The position numbers and the translations under genes are program-made. From Bradyrhizobium sp. 199 (GTDB taxonomy: Bacteria > Pseudomonadota > Alphaproteobacteria > Rhizobiales > Xanthobacteraceae): 64,000 nucleotides of DNA. Position 1 is the stretch's first letter. Every line of letters begins with the position of its first letter. Below, one piece after another: positions 9,174 to 18,239 of this stretch. Below the pieces are notes generated by a model that worked only from the letters and a program-made list of their open reading frames with translations, was not told the origin of the DNA and did not search any database. Where the stretch lies: assembly GCF_023073355.1 (NCBI RefSeq), contig NZ_JADPJI010000005.1, positions 1,674,001-1,738,000 on the forward strand, given 5' to 3'.

Positions 9174-9941
9174 ATGAACTGGAAGATTGCATCCGCGTTT
9201 GGCGTCCTCTCGCTGGCCGCCGTCACGACCCAGACCCACGCCGCTGATCTTGCCGCCCGCCCCTACACCAAGGCGCCGCCGATGATCGCCGCGATCTACG
9301 ATTGGAGCGGCTTCTACATCGGCGCCAATGGCGGCTACGGTTCGTCGCGCAAGTGCTGGGACCAGACGGTCGGCTTCTCCCCTGGCGTCGCCGAAGGCTG
9401 CCATGACGCAACTGGCGCCGTCGCCGGCGGCCAGGCCGGTTATCGCTGGCAGAGCAGCGCCTTCGTGTTCGGCCTCGAACTCCAGGGCGACTGGGCCGAC
9501 CTCTACGGCCGCAATGCCAGCGCCGTGCTCGGCGTCGAGAACCGCACACGCATCAATGCGTTCGGCCTGTTCACCGGCCAGCTCGGCTATGCCTGGAACA
9601 ACGCGCTGCTATATGTGAAGGGCGGTGCTGCCGTTACCAGCGATCGGTACCGCGGCGCCGGTACGGGCGGTCTGGCCGGGGCCGAGTTCGATCGTGCCGA
9701 CGAGACCCGCTGGGGTGGCGCGGTCGGCGTTGGCATCGAATACGGCTTTGCTCCGAACTGGTCGGTCGGCCTCGAATACGACCACCTGTTCATGGGCCAT
9801 CGTGACGTTACGCTGACGTCCAACGGCGCGCTGTTGCCGGCCGGCACGTTCTCGCGCACCGACCGTATCGGTCAGGACGTCGACCTGATCACCGCCCGCA
9901 TCAACTACCGGTTCGGCGGCCCGCTCATCGCCAAGTACTGA
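9174..9941 (+). CDS. Outer-membrane beta-barrel protein (Omp31-like)
   Basis: A 255-residue outer-membrane protein. A signal peptide of about 23 residues ends at THAADLAARPYTKAP. The mature protein has alternating short amphipathic strands (GFYIGANGGYG, FGLELQGDW, LGYAWNNALLYVKGG, GVGIEYGFAPNWSVGLEYDH) and ends in an aromatic strand, ARINYRFGG...Y. These are the hallmarks of the eight-stranded Omp31/Omp25 group of Rhizobiales. ATG 9174 follows GGGGCAG. Two cysteines (near residues 62 and 74) are unusual for the group. Two paralogs lie at 15.2 and 17.3 kb. Likely structural or small-pore function; no specific ligand is evident. Confidence 0.85.
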   Translation: MNWKIASAFGVLSLAAVTTQTHAADLAARPYTKAPPMIAAIYDWSGFYIGANGGYGSSRKCWDQTVGFSPGVAEGCHDATGAVAGGQAGYRWQSSAFVFGLELQGDWADLYGRNASAVLGVENRTRINAFGLFTGQLGYAWNNALLYVKGGAAVTSDRYRGAGTGGLAGAEFDRADETRWGGAVGVGIEYGFAPNWSVGLEYDHLFMGHRDVTLTSNGALLPAGTFSRTDRIGQDVDLITARINYRFGGPLIAKY

Positions 9942-9947
9942 GGTGTT

Positions 9948-10073
9948 GTGTCCCGGACGCGCGAAGCGCGAGCCGGGATCCAGAAAGCCACAGGCGAGCG
10001 GAGCAGGAAAAATGAGCCCCGGCTCTGCAGCGCCTCACTTAAGAAGTGCTGCGCTGCGTCCGGGGCACAAATG
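9948..10073. repeat. Dispersed palindromic intergenic repeat (GTCCCGGACGCG type)
   Basis: Begins TGTCCCGGACGCGCGAAGCG and ends GCTGCGTCCGGGGCAC, so its outer ends are inverted. The interior contains GAGCCGGGATCC and GAGCCCCGGCTC. A related element with the same boundary sequences lies at 27640-27768. It separates an outer-membrane protein gene from the convergent argC and may work as a bidirectional terminator. Confidence 0.55.
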
Positions 10074-10075
10074 CG

Positions 10076-11059
10076 CTACTGCTCCGGCAACCCAAGCATC
10101 AGCCGCATGTTCTGCACGGCGGCGCCGGATGCACCCTTGCCGAGATTGTCGAGGCGGGCGACCAGCACGGCCTGGTGATACTTGTCGCTGGCGAAGACGT
10201 AGAGCTCGAGCATGTTGGTCTCGTTGAGCGCTTCCGGCTCGAGCTTGCCGCCCTTGGTCACCTCGTTTTGCAGCGGCATCACCGAGACGTACTTTGAGCT
10301 GGCGTAGCGTTCCGCCAACGCGGACTGCAGATCCGCACCGCTGGGCTTGCCCGGCAGCGTGTCGAGCTGGAGCGGCACCGAGACCAGCATGCCCTGCCGG
10401 TAGTTCGCGACCGACGGGATGAAGATTGGCCGCCGTGTCAGGTTCGAATAGAGCTGCATTTCCGGCAGATGCTTGTGCTCGAAGCCGAGACCATAGAGCT
10501 CGAAGGACGGCGCGCTGCCGTCCTCGAAGCTTGCGATCATCGACTTGCCGCCGCCGGAATAGCCGCTCACCGCGTTTACCGTGACCGGATAGTCAGCCGG
10601 CAACAGGCCGGCATCGACGATCGGTCGCAGCAGCGCGATCGCGCCGGTCGGATAGCAGCCGGGGTTGGAGACCTTCCTGGCGGTCTTGATCTTGCCCGCC
10701 TGGTCCGGCGTCAGCTCGGCAAAGCCATAGGCCCAGTCGGGCGCGACCCGATAGGCGGTGGAAGCGTCCAGCACTTTCGGCGCCGAACTGCCCATGCTGT
10801 CGACCAGCGCGACCGTCTCCCTGGCGGCGTCGTCGGGCAGACAGAGGATGACGAGGTCCACCTCCTCCATCAGCGCCTTCTTGGCCGCGGGATCCTTGCG
10901 CTTGTCGTCGGCGATCGTCTTCACGACGACATCGTTCTGGTGCTTGAGCCGCTCGTTGATGCCGAGCCCGGTGGTGCCGGAGCCGCCGTCGACGAAGACG
11001 GTTGCGGGTTTTTTCGCCGCGCCGGTGATCGGGGCTTTCGTGGTCTCAGCGAGGCTCAT
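10076..11059 (-). CDS. argC: N-acetyl-gamma-glutamyl-phosphate reductase
   Basis: A 327-residue type 2 ArgC, which reduces N-acetylglutamyl phosphate to the semialdehyde in arginine synthesis. The N-terminus reads VFVDGGSGTTGLGINERL, the type 2 nucleotide-binding form; the catalytic Cys is in VSNPGCYPTGAIALL; GYSGGGKSMI and the conserved HKHLPEMQ follow. Length is typical of the shorter type 2 enzymes. Its ATG overlaps the upstream paiB stop by four bases, so the two are translationally coupled even though their functions are not obviously linked. No other arg gene is in the window. Confidence 0.93.
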   Translation of the reverse strand: MSLAETTKAPITGAAKKPATVFVDGGSGTTGLGINERLKHQNDVVVKTIADDKRKDPAAKKALMEEVDLVILCLPDDAARETVALVDSMGSSAPKVLDASTAYRVAPDWAYGFAELTPDQAGKIKTARKVSNPGCYPTGAIALLRPIVDAGLLPADYPVTVNAVSGYSGGGKSMIASFEDGSAPSFELYGLGFEHKHLPEMQLYSNLTRRPIFIPSVANYRQGMLVSVPLQLDTLPGKPSGADLQSALAERYASSKYVSVMPLQNEVTKGGKLEPEALNETNMLELYVFASDKYHQAVLVARLDNLGKGASGAAVQNMRLMLGLPEQ

Positions 11060-11721
11060 GACGCGCTCCTTTCGAGCTTGTTCGTGTCGTGTTCAAAAAT
11101 CTGCGGCCTTGCCTGCCGCATCAACTGCGAGATCTGCTTGGCGGAGGCATCACCGGCGCTGAGCGCATTCGCGATCGCCGTATAATCGGCGTCGGATTTG
11201 TGCTGGTTGAGCTTGAAGCTGCCTTCGACCTCTTCAACGTTCATCACCAGGCCCACGATCGCTTTCTTCATCGCTTCGAGCCGGCCCGCCGTCATCTTGC
11301 CCGCCGTCCACGCCGTCTTCGGCAGCAGCCAGTGCTCGAACTTGTCGCTGAGCGTGTCGATCTGCACCGACAACTCGTCATCCGACAGAAGCCGCACCGG
11401 CCCGCTCAGATGCACCGACAGGTAAAGCCAGGTCGGCACCTGGTCCGGCGAGACGTACCAGTCCGGCGATACATAGGCGTCGGGGCCGTTGACCGCGAGC
11501 AACCAGAACGCATCACCGCCCGCAAGCTTTAGCAGCGGATTGTGACGCGCGACATGAAACGCGGCCTGCGGCGTCCCATCAGCGGCGTAGGTCAGATAGA
11601 ACGGCAGCGGGGAAGCGACCGGCTTCTTTCCGTCAAAGGCGCACATGGTGCCGAAGCCGCGCTCTTCGGCGAACTTCAGGCTTGCGGCGCGGTCCTGCTT
11701 GAAAAAGGGTGGTGTGTACAT
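11056..11721 (-). CDS. paiB: PaiB-like FMN-binding transcriptional regulator
   Basis: A 221-residue member of the PaiB family (FMN-binding negative transcriptional regulator; split-barrel flavin fold). The N-terminal MYTPPFFKQDR and the conserved HVARHNPLL, YVSPDWY, VPTWLYLSVHLSGPVRL and LSDKFE segments are typical. In Bacillus subtilis, PaiB acts with PaiA in repression of sporulation and protease genes; in proteobacteria the role is largely untested. It is coupled to argC by a four-base overlap. About 220 bases of non-coding DNA lie upstream. Confidence 0.85.
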   Translation of the reverse strand: MYTPPFFKQDRAASLKFAEERGFGTMCAFDGKKPVASPLPFYLTYAADGTPQAAFHVARHNPLLKLAGGDAFWLLAVNGPDAYVSPDWYVSPDQVPTWLYLSVHLSGPVRLLSDDELSVQIDTLSDKFEHWLLPKTAWTAGKMTAGRLEAMKKAIVGLVMNVEEVEGSFKLNQHKSDADYTAIANALSAGDASAKQISQLMRQARPQIFEHDTNKLERSAS

Positions 11722-11945
11722 CGTGGTCTCCTGCTGGGCCTCCTTGGGGGCCGCCGGATCAGATCGCGCTGACAGGAGAGAGAATGCCGCGGATCGGATC
11801 CAGCGGCAAAGACGATGATCTCAAACGCGATCGACCGCCCAAACCGCAAGACTGCGGCGGCGGCGACGGGCGAACAGGATGGTCGCGGCGTTGATCATGG
11901 TGCGCGGCTATAAGACGAGATCCGGTTCCCGTCAAGGTTTGGAGG

Positions 11946-12479
11946 TCAGATCACCCGCCAGATCCATTCCATGGCCTTGGCGATCACGTCCCCGAACAGC
12001 AGGAGCGCCGCCGACCAGACCAAGGCCGAGACGAAATTGGCAGCCTGGAAACTCCAGTAAGGCATCTCGAAGATGCCGGCGGCGAGCGGCACCGAGGCGC
12101 GCAAGGGACCGAAGAAGCGGCCGATGAAGATGCTGGGCACGCCCCAACTGCGCACGAAGGCTTCGCCCCTGGGCAGGAGTTCCGGATAGCGCGAGAGCGG
12201 CCACATCTGGGCAACCTTCTCCTTGTAGCGAAAGCCGAACCAGTAGGAGACCCAGTCACCCAGCGCCGCACCAAGGCCGCCGGCAATCCAGACCGGATAG
12301 AAGCTGATGCCGCTCGCTCCGATCAGCGCGCCAATTCCCACCAGCGCGCCCCAGGCCGGGATCAGCAGCGAGATGAAGGCGAGCGATTCTCCGAACGCGA
12401 GCAGGAACACGATCGGAGCCGCCCAGGCCTGGTGAACGCGCACGAAATCGGCCAGGGCGTGCGCAAACTGCTCCATCAA
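11946..12479 (-). CDS. DedA family membrane protein
   Basis: A 177-residue DedA/SNARE-associated (VTT domain) membrane protein. Hydrophobic segments occur near residues 15-65, 120-150 and 155-175. The signatures GAALGDWVSYWFGFRYKEK and SWGVPSIFIGRFFGPLRASVPLAAGIFEM are present: the E/G-x-x-x-G-D loop and F-x-x-R-x-x-P-x-x-R motif of the family. DedA proteins help maintain membrane potential and, in some cases, act as undecaprenyl-phosphate or phospholipid flippases; which applies here is unknown. It is somewhat shorter than typical (about 200 residues). Confidence 0.85.
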   Translation of the reverse strand: MMEQFAHALADFVRVHQAWAAPIVFLLAFGESLAFISLLIPAWGALVGIGALIGASGISFYPVWIAGGLGAALGDWVSYWFGFRYKEKVAQMWPLSRYPELLPRGEAFVRSWGVPSIFIGRFFGPLRASVPLAAGIFEMPYWSFQAANFVSALVWSAALLLFGDVIAKAMEWIWRVI

Positions 12480-12748
12480 AAATAGCCTTCCCGCCCCGTC
12501 TCCAGGTGCTGCTCGATGAAAAAGACTGGTAAGCCAAGGACTTGTGTGACATCAAGTCACAAATCCAGGTTCGGCGCGGACCGGCAGGTCAATTTGCCGA
12601 CAATTGCAGGGCTGCGGCGCAAAATCGCCGGGATTGGCCCCCAACCACACCGCCCGGCTCGCCCTCCGATAACCTTTCCAAGTGAGAAGTGGCATAGTCG
12701 GCCTAATCGATTCGCCGCTCATGCGGTCCTCAAAACGCATCAAGATAT

Positions 12749-14791
12749 ATGTCCAAGCAGTTGAAACCCAAAGTAAAAGACGACTTTTTCGGCGGCGACG
12801 AGCCGAAACCCCGCGCTGCCAAGCCGGCGCCGCGCGCGAGCGGCGGGGAAGCGGACTACACCGCGGCCGACATCGAGGTGCTCGAAGGCCTGGAGCCGGT
12901 GCGGCGCCGGCCGGGCATGTATATCGGCGGCACCGATGAGAAGGCGTTGCATCATCTGTTCGCCGAAGTCATCGACAACTCGATGGACGAGGCGCTGGCC
13001 GGGCACGCGACCTTCATCGGAGTCGAGCTCAGCGCAGACGGGTTCCTCACCGTCACCGATAATGGCCGCGGCATCCCGATCGATCCTCATCCGAAGTTCC
13101 CGAAGAAGTCGGCGCTTGAAGTCATCATGTGCACGCTGCATTCGGGCGGCAAGTTCGACTCCAAGGTCTACGAGACGTCAGGCGGTCTGCACGGCGTCGG
13201 CATCTCCGTGGTGAACGCCCTGTCCTCGCGTCTCGAGGTCGAAGTTGCGCGCGGCCAGAAGCTGCACCGCATGATTTTCGAGCGCGGACACCCGAAGGGC
13301 AAGCTCGAGGACCTCGGCAAGGTCAACAACCGCCGCGGCACGCGCGTGCGCTTCAAGCCCGACACCGACATCTTCGGCGCCAAGGCTGCGTTCAAGCCGC
13401 AGCGCCTGTTCAAGATGACGCGCTCGAAGGCCTATCTGTTCGGCGGCGTCGAGATCCGCTGGAACTGCGCGCCCGACCTGCTCAAGGGCATCGAGGATGT
13501 ACCGGCCGAAGCGACGTTCCACTTCCCCGGCGGCCTCAAGGACTATCTGGCGGCTGCGATCCACGCCGACACCCTGGTGCATCCCGACATCTTCTCCGGC
13601 AAGTCGGGCCGCAACGGCGCGCACGGCGCCTGCGAATGGGCGGTGGCGTGGACCGCGGATGCGGATGGCTTCCTATCCTCCTACACCAACACCGTGCCGA
13701 CGCCGGATGGCGGTACGCACGAATCCGGTTTGCGCAGCGCGCTCTTGCGCGGCCTGAAGGATCACGCCGAGCGCGTCGGCCAGGGCAAGCGCGCAGCCTC
13801 CATCACCTCCGAAGACGTGATGGTGGGAGCGGCCGTGATGCTCTCGGTGTTCGTCCGCGAGCCCGAATTCCAGGGCCAGACCAAGGATCGTCTCGCCACC
13901 GCGGAAGCGCAGCGCATCGTCGAGCAGGCGATGAAGGATCCGTTCGACCATTGGCTGTCGGGCAATCCGAACATGGCCAACAGGCTGCTCGACTTCGTGG
14001 TCGACCGTGCGGAGGAGCGGCTGCGCCGCCGCCAGGAGAAGGAGACCGCGCGCAAGACGGCGGGCAAGAAGCTGCGCCTGCCCGGCAAGCTCGCCGACTG
14101 CACCGACGCCGGCACCGACGGCTCAGAGCTGTTCATCGTCGAGGGTGACTCGGCCGGCGGCAGCGCCAAGCAGGCGCGTGACCGCAAGACGCAAGCCGTG
14201 CTGCCGTTGCGCGGAAAGATCCTCAACGTCGCGTCCGCCGGCAAGGACAAGCTGACGGCAAACACGCAGCTCGCCGACCTCGTGCAGGCGATCGGCTGCG
14301 GCATGCTCGCGCAGTATCGCGAAGAGGATCTGCGCTACCAGCGCATCATCATCATGACCGACGCCGACGTCGACGGCGCTCACATCGCTTCGCTGCTCAT
14401 CACCTTCTTCTACCGGCAGATGCCGCGGCTGATCGACGAGGGTCACCTCTTCCTCGCGGTGCCGCCGCTCTACAAGCTGACCAACGGCACGAAGTCGGTC
14501 TACGCCCGCGATGACGCGCACAAGGAAGCGCTGATCAAGAGCGAGTTCAACGCCAACGCCAAGGTCGAGGTCAATCGCTTCAAAGGCCTCGGCGAGATGA
14601 TGCCGGCGCAGCTCAAGGAAACCACCATGGATCCCGCCAAGCGGACCATGCTGAAAGTTGTTCTGCTTGCCGACGACCGCGACACCACGGCCGATTCGGT
14701 GGAGCGCCTGATGGGCACCAAGGCCGAGGCGCGCTTCGCCTTCATCTCGGACAAGGCCGAATTTGCCAGCGAAGAGTTGCTGGACGTCTGA
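12749..14791 (+). CDS. parE: DNA topoisomerase IV subunit B
   Basis: A 680-residue ParE, the ATPase subunit of topoisomerase IV, which unlinks daughter chromosomes. The GHKL ATPase domain has EVIDNSMDEALAG and DNGRGIPID; the transducer region follows; the TOPRIM domain has EGDSAGG from residue 465 with LPLRGKILNV and the metal-binding DADVDGAHI. The C-terminal tail ends RFAFISDKAEFASEELLDV, typical of ParE rather than GyrB, and the GyrB-type insertion is absent. The first 35 residues are a Lys/Pro/Ala-rich extension. No parC is adjacent. Confidence 0.95.
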   Translation: MSKQLKPKVKDDFFGGDEPKPRAAKPAPRASGGEADYTAADIEVLEGLEPVRRRPGMYIGGTDEKALHHLFAEVIDNSMDEALAGHATFIGVELSADGFLTVTDNGRGIPIDPHPKFPKKSALEVIMCTLHSGGKFDSKVYETSGGLHGVGISVVNALSSRLEVEVARGQKLHRMIFERGHPKGKLEDLGKVNNRRGTRVRFKPDTDIFGAKAAFKPQRLFKMTRSKAYLFGGVEIRWNCAPDLLKGIEDVPAEATFHFPGGLKDYLAAAIHADTLVHPDIFSGKSGRNGAHGACEWAVAWTADADGFLSSYTNTVPTPDGGTHESGLRSALLRGLKDHAERVGQGKRAASITSEDVMVGAAVMLSVFVREPEFQGQTKDRLATAEAQRIVEQAMKDPFDHWLSGNPNMANRLLDFVVDRAEERLRRRQEKETARKTAGKKLRLPGKLADCTDAGTDGSELFIVEGDSAGGSAKQARDRKTQAVLPLRGKILNVASAGKDKLTANTQLADLVQAIGCGMLAQYREEDLRYQRIIIMTDADVDGAHIASLLITFFYRQMPRLIDEGHLFLAVPPLYKLTNGTKSVYARDDAHKEALIKSEFNANAKVEVNRFKGLGEMMPAQLKETTMDPAKRTMLKVVLLADDRDTTADSVERLMGTKAEARFAFISDKAEFASEELLDV

Positions 14792-15231
14792 AGCGGAAGC
14801 CGCAAGCGAAACGCCTGAGCTTCCACCTGCTGGGCGCTTCACGACGGCGCCAGATCTGCTTTCGGCACCGAATTCGGCTCCTAACATCCCAGACGGTGCT
14901 GCCGAGACAAAGAATCGGGGCGATTTGGTTGCGCAATTCCGCCTTTGACTGCGCCGCTTCCTGCCTGCAGGTAAATATGGCGGGCTCTCAAGACGGCTGC
15001 ATCTTGGGCGTGCATTCGAATCGATTGCGTAAGTCGCTGTAGCATCTCTGCTTTTCGGCCGCTACATTGCTCCCTCGCCGCTGTGTCCCCCGTACAACAC
15101 CGGATCGTTTTCAGTCACCTGTGTCCGCCCGGCAACAGCATTCCAGCAGAATCCGTCTATAGTCCAACCATCGAATTTGACCGGAACGGCGCTCGCGCCC
15201 GCTAAACAGAACCTAAACTGGGGATTTGAAT
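14792..15231. other. Non-coding stretch between parE and an omp gene
   Basis: No convincing gene is seen. The right end probably holds the promoter of the outer-membrane protein: TTGACC at 15177-15182 and GCTAAA at 15201-15206, 18 bases apart, with a GGGGA ribosome-binding site just before ATG 15232. I see no strong terminator for parE. Confidence 0.4.
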
Positions 15232-15999
15232 ATGAACAAGATTCTGATGGCTCTGACGGCAGTCGCCGCGATGACCGGAACGGCCTCGGCTGCTGACATG
15301 GCCGCCCGGCCCTACACCAAGGCTCCGGTGGCTGCGGCTCCGGTGGCAAGCTGGACCGGCTGCTACGTCGGTGCCGGCGGCGGCGGCGCGATCACCAAGA
15401 ACGACCATAATGATTTTGTCGCGGGCTTCGGTGCAGTCGGCCCGAACCTGTCGACCGGCGCTGATGGTTGGTTCGGCACCGTGCAGGTTGGTTGCGACTA
15501 CCAGTTCAACAACTGGGTTGTTGGTGTGTTCGGCGACTATGACTTCATGGACGTCAAGGGCGACATCTCGACGGCTGGCGTCGTCGGGCCGATCAGCGTT
15601 GGATCGCAGAAGCAGGACTACCAGTGGGCGGTCGGCGGTCGCGTCGGCTATCTGGTGCTGCCTCAGTTGCTGACCTACGTTTCGGGCGGCTACACCCAGG
15701 CGCACTGGAAGGCGACAACTTTGGCCGGCACCGGTGCCTTCGCGGGTACGACGAGCACTTTGCCCGGCACGACCAAGGGCGGCTGGTTCATTGGAACGGG
15801 CGACGAATATGCCCTGACCAACTTCCTGCCCGGCCTGTTCTGGAAGACCGAGTATCGTTACTCGGAATTCGACCGCTCCGACGTCGCGCTTACCGGCTTC
15901 TCGGCCGGCCTGTCGGAGACGCAGAAGTTCCGCGAGCACAGCGTGCGCAGCGAGCTGGTCTATCGCTTCAACTGGGGTGGTCCGGCGACGCGCTACTGA
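15232..15999 (+). CDS. Outer-membrane beta-barrel protein (Omp31-like)
   Basis: A 255-residue outer-membrane protein. The signal peptide MNKILMALTAVAAMTGTASA is followed by ADMAARPYTKAPVAA and a Pro/Ala linker. Barrel strands are visible (GCYVGAGGGG, TVQVGCDYQFNNWVVGVFGDYDFM, WAVGGRVGYLV, FWKTEYRYSEFDRSDV) and the last strand ends SELVYRFNWGGPATRY with a terminal Tyr for BAM recognition. ATG 15232 is chosen over the in-frame TTG at 15226 because it sits correctly behind GGGGA. A strong terminator follows. Two cysteines, at about 47 and 88, may form a disulfide. Confidence 0.87.
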   Translation: MNKILMALTAVAAMTGTASAADMAARPYTKAPVAAAPVASWTGCYVGAGGGGAITKNDHNDFVAGFGAVGPNLSTGADGWFGTVQVGCDYQFNNWVVGVFGDYDFMDVKGDISTAGVVGPISVGSQKQDYQWAVGGRVGYLVLPQLLTYVSGGYTQAHWKATTLAGTGAFAGTTSTLPGTTKGGWFIGTGDEYALTNFLPGLFWKTEYRYSEFDRSDVALTGFSAGLSETQKFREHSVRSELVYRFNWGGPATRY

Positions 16000-16020
16000 T
16001 CTGATCGTCAGAGAGACTTC

Positions 16021-16048
16021 AAAAGCCCCGGCCTCGCCGGGGCTTTTT
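16021..16048 (+). terminator. Rho-independent terminator
   Basis: AAAAGCCCCGGC - CTC - GCCGGGGCTTTTT is a perfect 12-bp stem with a three-base loop followed by T residues, 22 bases after the stop of the outer-membrane protein gene. Confidence 0.92.
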
Positions 16049-16216
16049 CGTTTCCGGGTTTAGCGTCCGACGGCCTGCTCCAGTCACACTCTTCGCTAAG
16101 ACATAGCTGCCGACGTTGTACCGGAGCGGAAACTGAGGCTAGTCTGCAGGGAAGTTATCGTGGCCGCAGCATTTCACGCCGCGGCGCGACAGAATCAGAC
16201 CGACAGGGAGGAATGC

Positions 16217-16402
16217 ATGCGCAGATTTCTGCTTGTCGCAGGCCTGTTTGCCCTCGCCGTCGGGCTGCTCTGGATCGGACAGGGCACGGGCACGGTTCCC
16301 TGGCCGCGATCGAGCTTCATGGTCAACCAGCTGCAATGGGCCGGCTATGGCGCCGCCATGGCCGGTTTCGGGCTGGTGCTGATCTGGCAGAGCAACCAAT
16401 AA
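16217..16402 (+). CDS. Small two-helix membrane protein
   Basis: A 61-residue protein beginning MRRFLLVAGLFALAVGLLWIGQGTG, with a second hydrophobic helix near residues 40-56 (WAGYGAAMAGFGLVLIW). It is probably an inner-membrane hairpin protein. ATG 16217 follows GGGAGGA at 16206-16212; the frame extends upstream to 16160 but that start has no such site. It lies 21 bases before the SDR gene and is probably cotranscribed. Function unknown; small membrane proteins of this form recur in bradyrhizobia. Confidence 0.7.
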   Translation: MRRFLLVAGLFALAVGLLWIGQGTGTVPWPRSSFMVNQLQWAGYGAAMAGFGLVLIWQSNQ

Positions 16403-16423
16403 AAGAAACCAGGGAATACAAGC

Positions 16424-17194
16424 ATGACATCCAGCCGGTTCGATCTCCGCGGCAAGGTCGCGGTCGTAACAGGAGGCAATGGTGGCATCGGGCTCGGCAT
16501 GGCGCGCGGCCTTGCCGATGCCGGCGCCGATATCGCCGTCGTCGGACGCAACGAGGCGAAGTCCAAAGCCGCAGTCGAGGATCTCAGGCAGCGCGGCGTC
16601 AAGGCGATCGCGGTTTCGACCGACGTTACCGACAAGGCAGCGATCGAGGCCATGATAGCGCGTGTGGTGAAGGATCTCGGCCGCATCGACATTCTCGTCA
16701 ACAATGCCGGCACGAGCATCCGCAAGCCGCCGCACGAGCTCGAGCTCGACGAGTGGAACAAGGTGATCAACACCAACCTCACCAGCGCCTTCCTGTGCTC
16801 GAAACTCGCCTATCCGGCCTTGAAGGCGTCAGGCAACGGCAAGGTGATCAACATCGGCTCGATGATGTCGATCTTCGGCGCGAGCTTCGCCACCGCCTAT
16901 GCGGCAAGCAAGGGCGGCATCGTGCAGTACACGCGCGCCTGCGCCAATGCCTGGGCCCCCGACAACATCCAGGTCAATGCGATCCTGCCGGGCTGGATCG
17001 ATACCGACCTCACCCGCGGCGCGCGGCAGCAGGTATCGGGATTGCACGAGCGGGTGCTGGCGCGCACGCCTGCCGGACGCTGGGGCGACATCGACGATTT
17101 CGCCGGCATCGCCGTGTTCCTTGCATCGTCCGCGTCGACCTTCGTCACAGGCACCGCAATCCCCGTCGACGGCGGCTTCTCGGTGATGGCCTGA
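16424..17194 (+). CDS. Short-chain dehydrogenase/reductase
   Basis: A 256-residue classical SDR oxidoreductase. The cofactor motif TGGNGGIGLGMA is at residues 17-28, NNAG near 93, the catalytic Ser in INIGSMMS and the Tyr-x-x-x-Lys in AYAASKGG. The C-terminal ASSASTFVTGTAIPVDGGFSVMA is typical. The residue after the second beta strand is Arg (VVGRNEAKS), which usually goes with NADP preference. Substrate unknown; 2-deoxy-D-gluconate 3-dehydrogenase and 3-oxoacyl-ACP reductase homologs look alike. A bidirectional terminator follows. Confidence 0.88.
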   Translation: MTSSRFDLRGKVAVVTGGNGGIGLGMARGLADAGADIAVVGRNEAKSKAAVEDLRQRGVKAIAVSTDVTDKAAIEAMIARVVKDLGRIDILVNNAGTSIRKPPHELELDEWNKVINTNLTSAFLCSKLAYPALKASGNGKVINIGSMMSIFGASFATAYAASKGGIVQYTRACANAWAPDNIQVNAILPGWIDTDLTRGARQQVSGLHERVLARTPAGRWGDIDDFAGIAVFLASSASTFVTGTAIPVDGGFSVMA

Positions 17195-17220
17195 GACGGC
17201 CTCGCACCACGCAAAAAAGA

Positions 17221-17242
17221 AGCCCCGGACCAAGCCGGGGCT
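17221..17242. terminator. Bidirectional terminator between SDR and omp genes
   Basis: AGCCCCGG - ACCAAG - CCGGGGCT, an 8-bp perfect stem, is flanked on the left by a run of A (17213-17218) and on the right by TTTGAATTTT. It can therefore terminate both the rightward SDR transcript and the leftward outer-membrane protein transcript. Confidence 0.85.
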
Positions 17243-17295
17243 TTGAATTTTGGCAGTGCTTTTTTTGATCGTTGGTTGCGTTGCGGTCGACGTGA

Positions 17296-18060
17296 TCAGT
17301 AGCGGGCGATGGTCGGCGCGTCGAACTTGTAGCTCGCGCGCACGACGGCCCACTGGATATCGCGCGGCTTGGCGTCGAAGGTGTAGTTACCCGAGGTGCC
17401 GCCGAGCTGGTAGGTCTGGCCGCCGAACGCCGCGTAATTGTATTCGAGGCCGACGATCCAGTTGCGGGTGACGCCGTATTCCCAGCCGGCGCCGACGGTC
17501 CAGCCGTTGGCCCAATGGGTCTGTCCGCCCGAGCCCGTCACACCGACGGTGTCACTGACCGAGAGACGGTTGTTCACACCGGCATAGCCGCCCTTGATGT
17601 AGAAGAGGTTGTTCTGCACGGCGAAGCCGGCCCGGCCGACGACGGTCGCAAGCACGTTGGCGCGCCAGGAGAACACATCGTCGCCGGCGCCAAACGCGGT
17701 GTTCGTGAACGAGCCCTTGTTGTTGAGGCCGGAGATCGTGCCTTCCATGCCGAACACGTAGTTGTTGGCTTGCCAGTTGTAGCCGATCTGGGCGCCGCCC
17801 ATGATGCCCGAGTTGCGCTGACGATAGCCTTGGCCCGGGACGAGGTCGCCGAACGGCGCGCCGATCCCGTTGTTGATGAACTGCTCGTTGGTCCATGCGC
17901 CGCCGATGTGGCCGCCGACATAGAAGCCGGTCCAGTTGAACAGCGGCTCGGCGTAGGCAGGCGCCTTCGTGTAGCGCGCGCCGAGATCGGCGGCGGACGC
18001 CGCGCCCGTTGAAACCAGAGCGGTCGTGCAGGCGAAGGCGGCAATCAATTTATTACGCAT
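17296..18060 (-). CDS. Outer-membrane beta-barrel protein (Omp31-like)
   Basis: A 254-residue outer-membrane protein, third of its kind here. The signal peptide MRNKLIAAFACTTALVSTGAASA precedes ADLGARYTKAPAYAEPLFNW. Barrel strands include GFYVGGHIGGAW, GGAQIGYNWQANNYVFGMEGTISG, LFYIKGGYAGVNNR and GWEYGVTRNWIVGLEYNYAAFGG; the last strand is VVRASYKFDAPTIARY. The start at 18060 removes a 12-codon upstream extension and puts the signal peptide first. It differs from its two paralogs mainly in loop sequences. Confidence 0.86.
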   Translation of the reverse strand: MRNKLIAAFACTTALVSTGAASAADLGARYTKAPAYAEPLFNWTGFYVGGHIGGAWTNEQFINNGIGAPFGDLVPGQGYRQRNSGIMGGAQIGYNWQANNYVFGMEGTISGLNNKGSFTNTAFGAGDDVFSWRANVLATVVGRAGFAVQNNLFYIKGGYAGVNNRLSVSDTVGVTGSGGQTHWANGWTVGAGWEYGVTRNWIVGLEYNYAAFGGQTYQLGGTSGNYTFDAKPRDIQWAVVRASYKFDAPTIARY

Positions 18061-18239
18061 GGTACACCCCGTGTCCTTTGATGAGCGCACGGTCACAGAC
18101 GGGTGTTACTAAAATTCGAATCAACAAAGTTAACGCGGCGCATCGGCGCGCGTTGGTCCGAAAATCCGTGAGCGCTGTTGCACGCTCGCAACGCCGAACG
18201 CGCGATTTAACGCAACATTATCCCTACCGATTCCCTGCG

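Noticed and set aside
11819..11896. Short minus-strand frame upstream of paiB (starting MINAATILFARR), as an attenuation leader peptide
   Set aside because: There is no run of one regulatory amino acid and no clear terminator/antiterminator pair.
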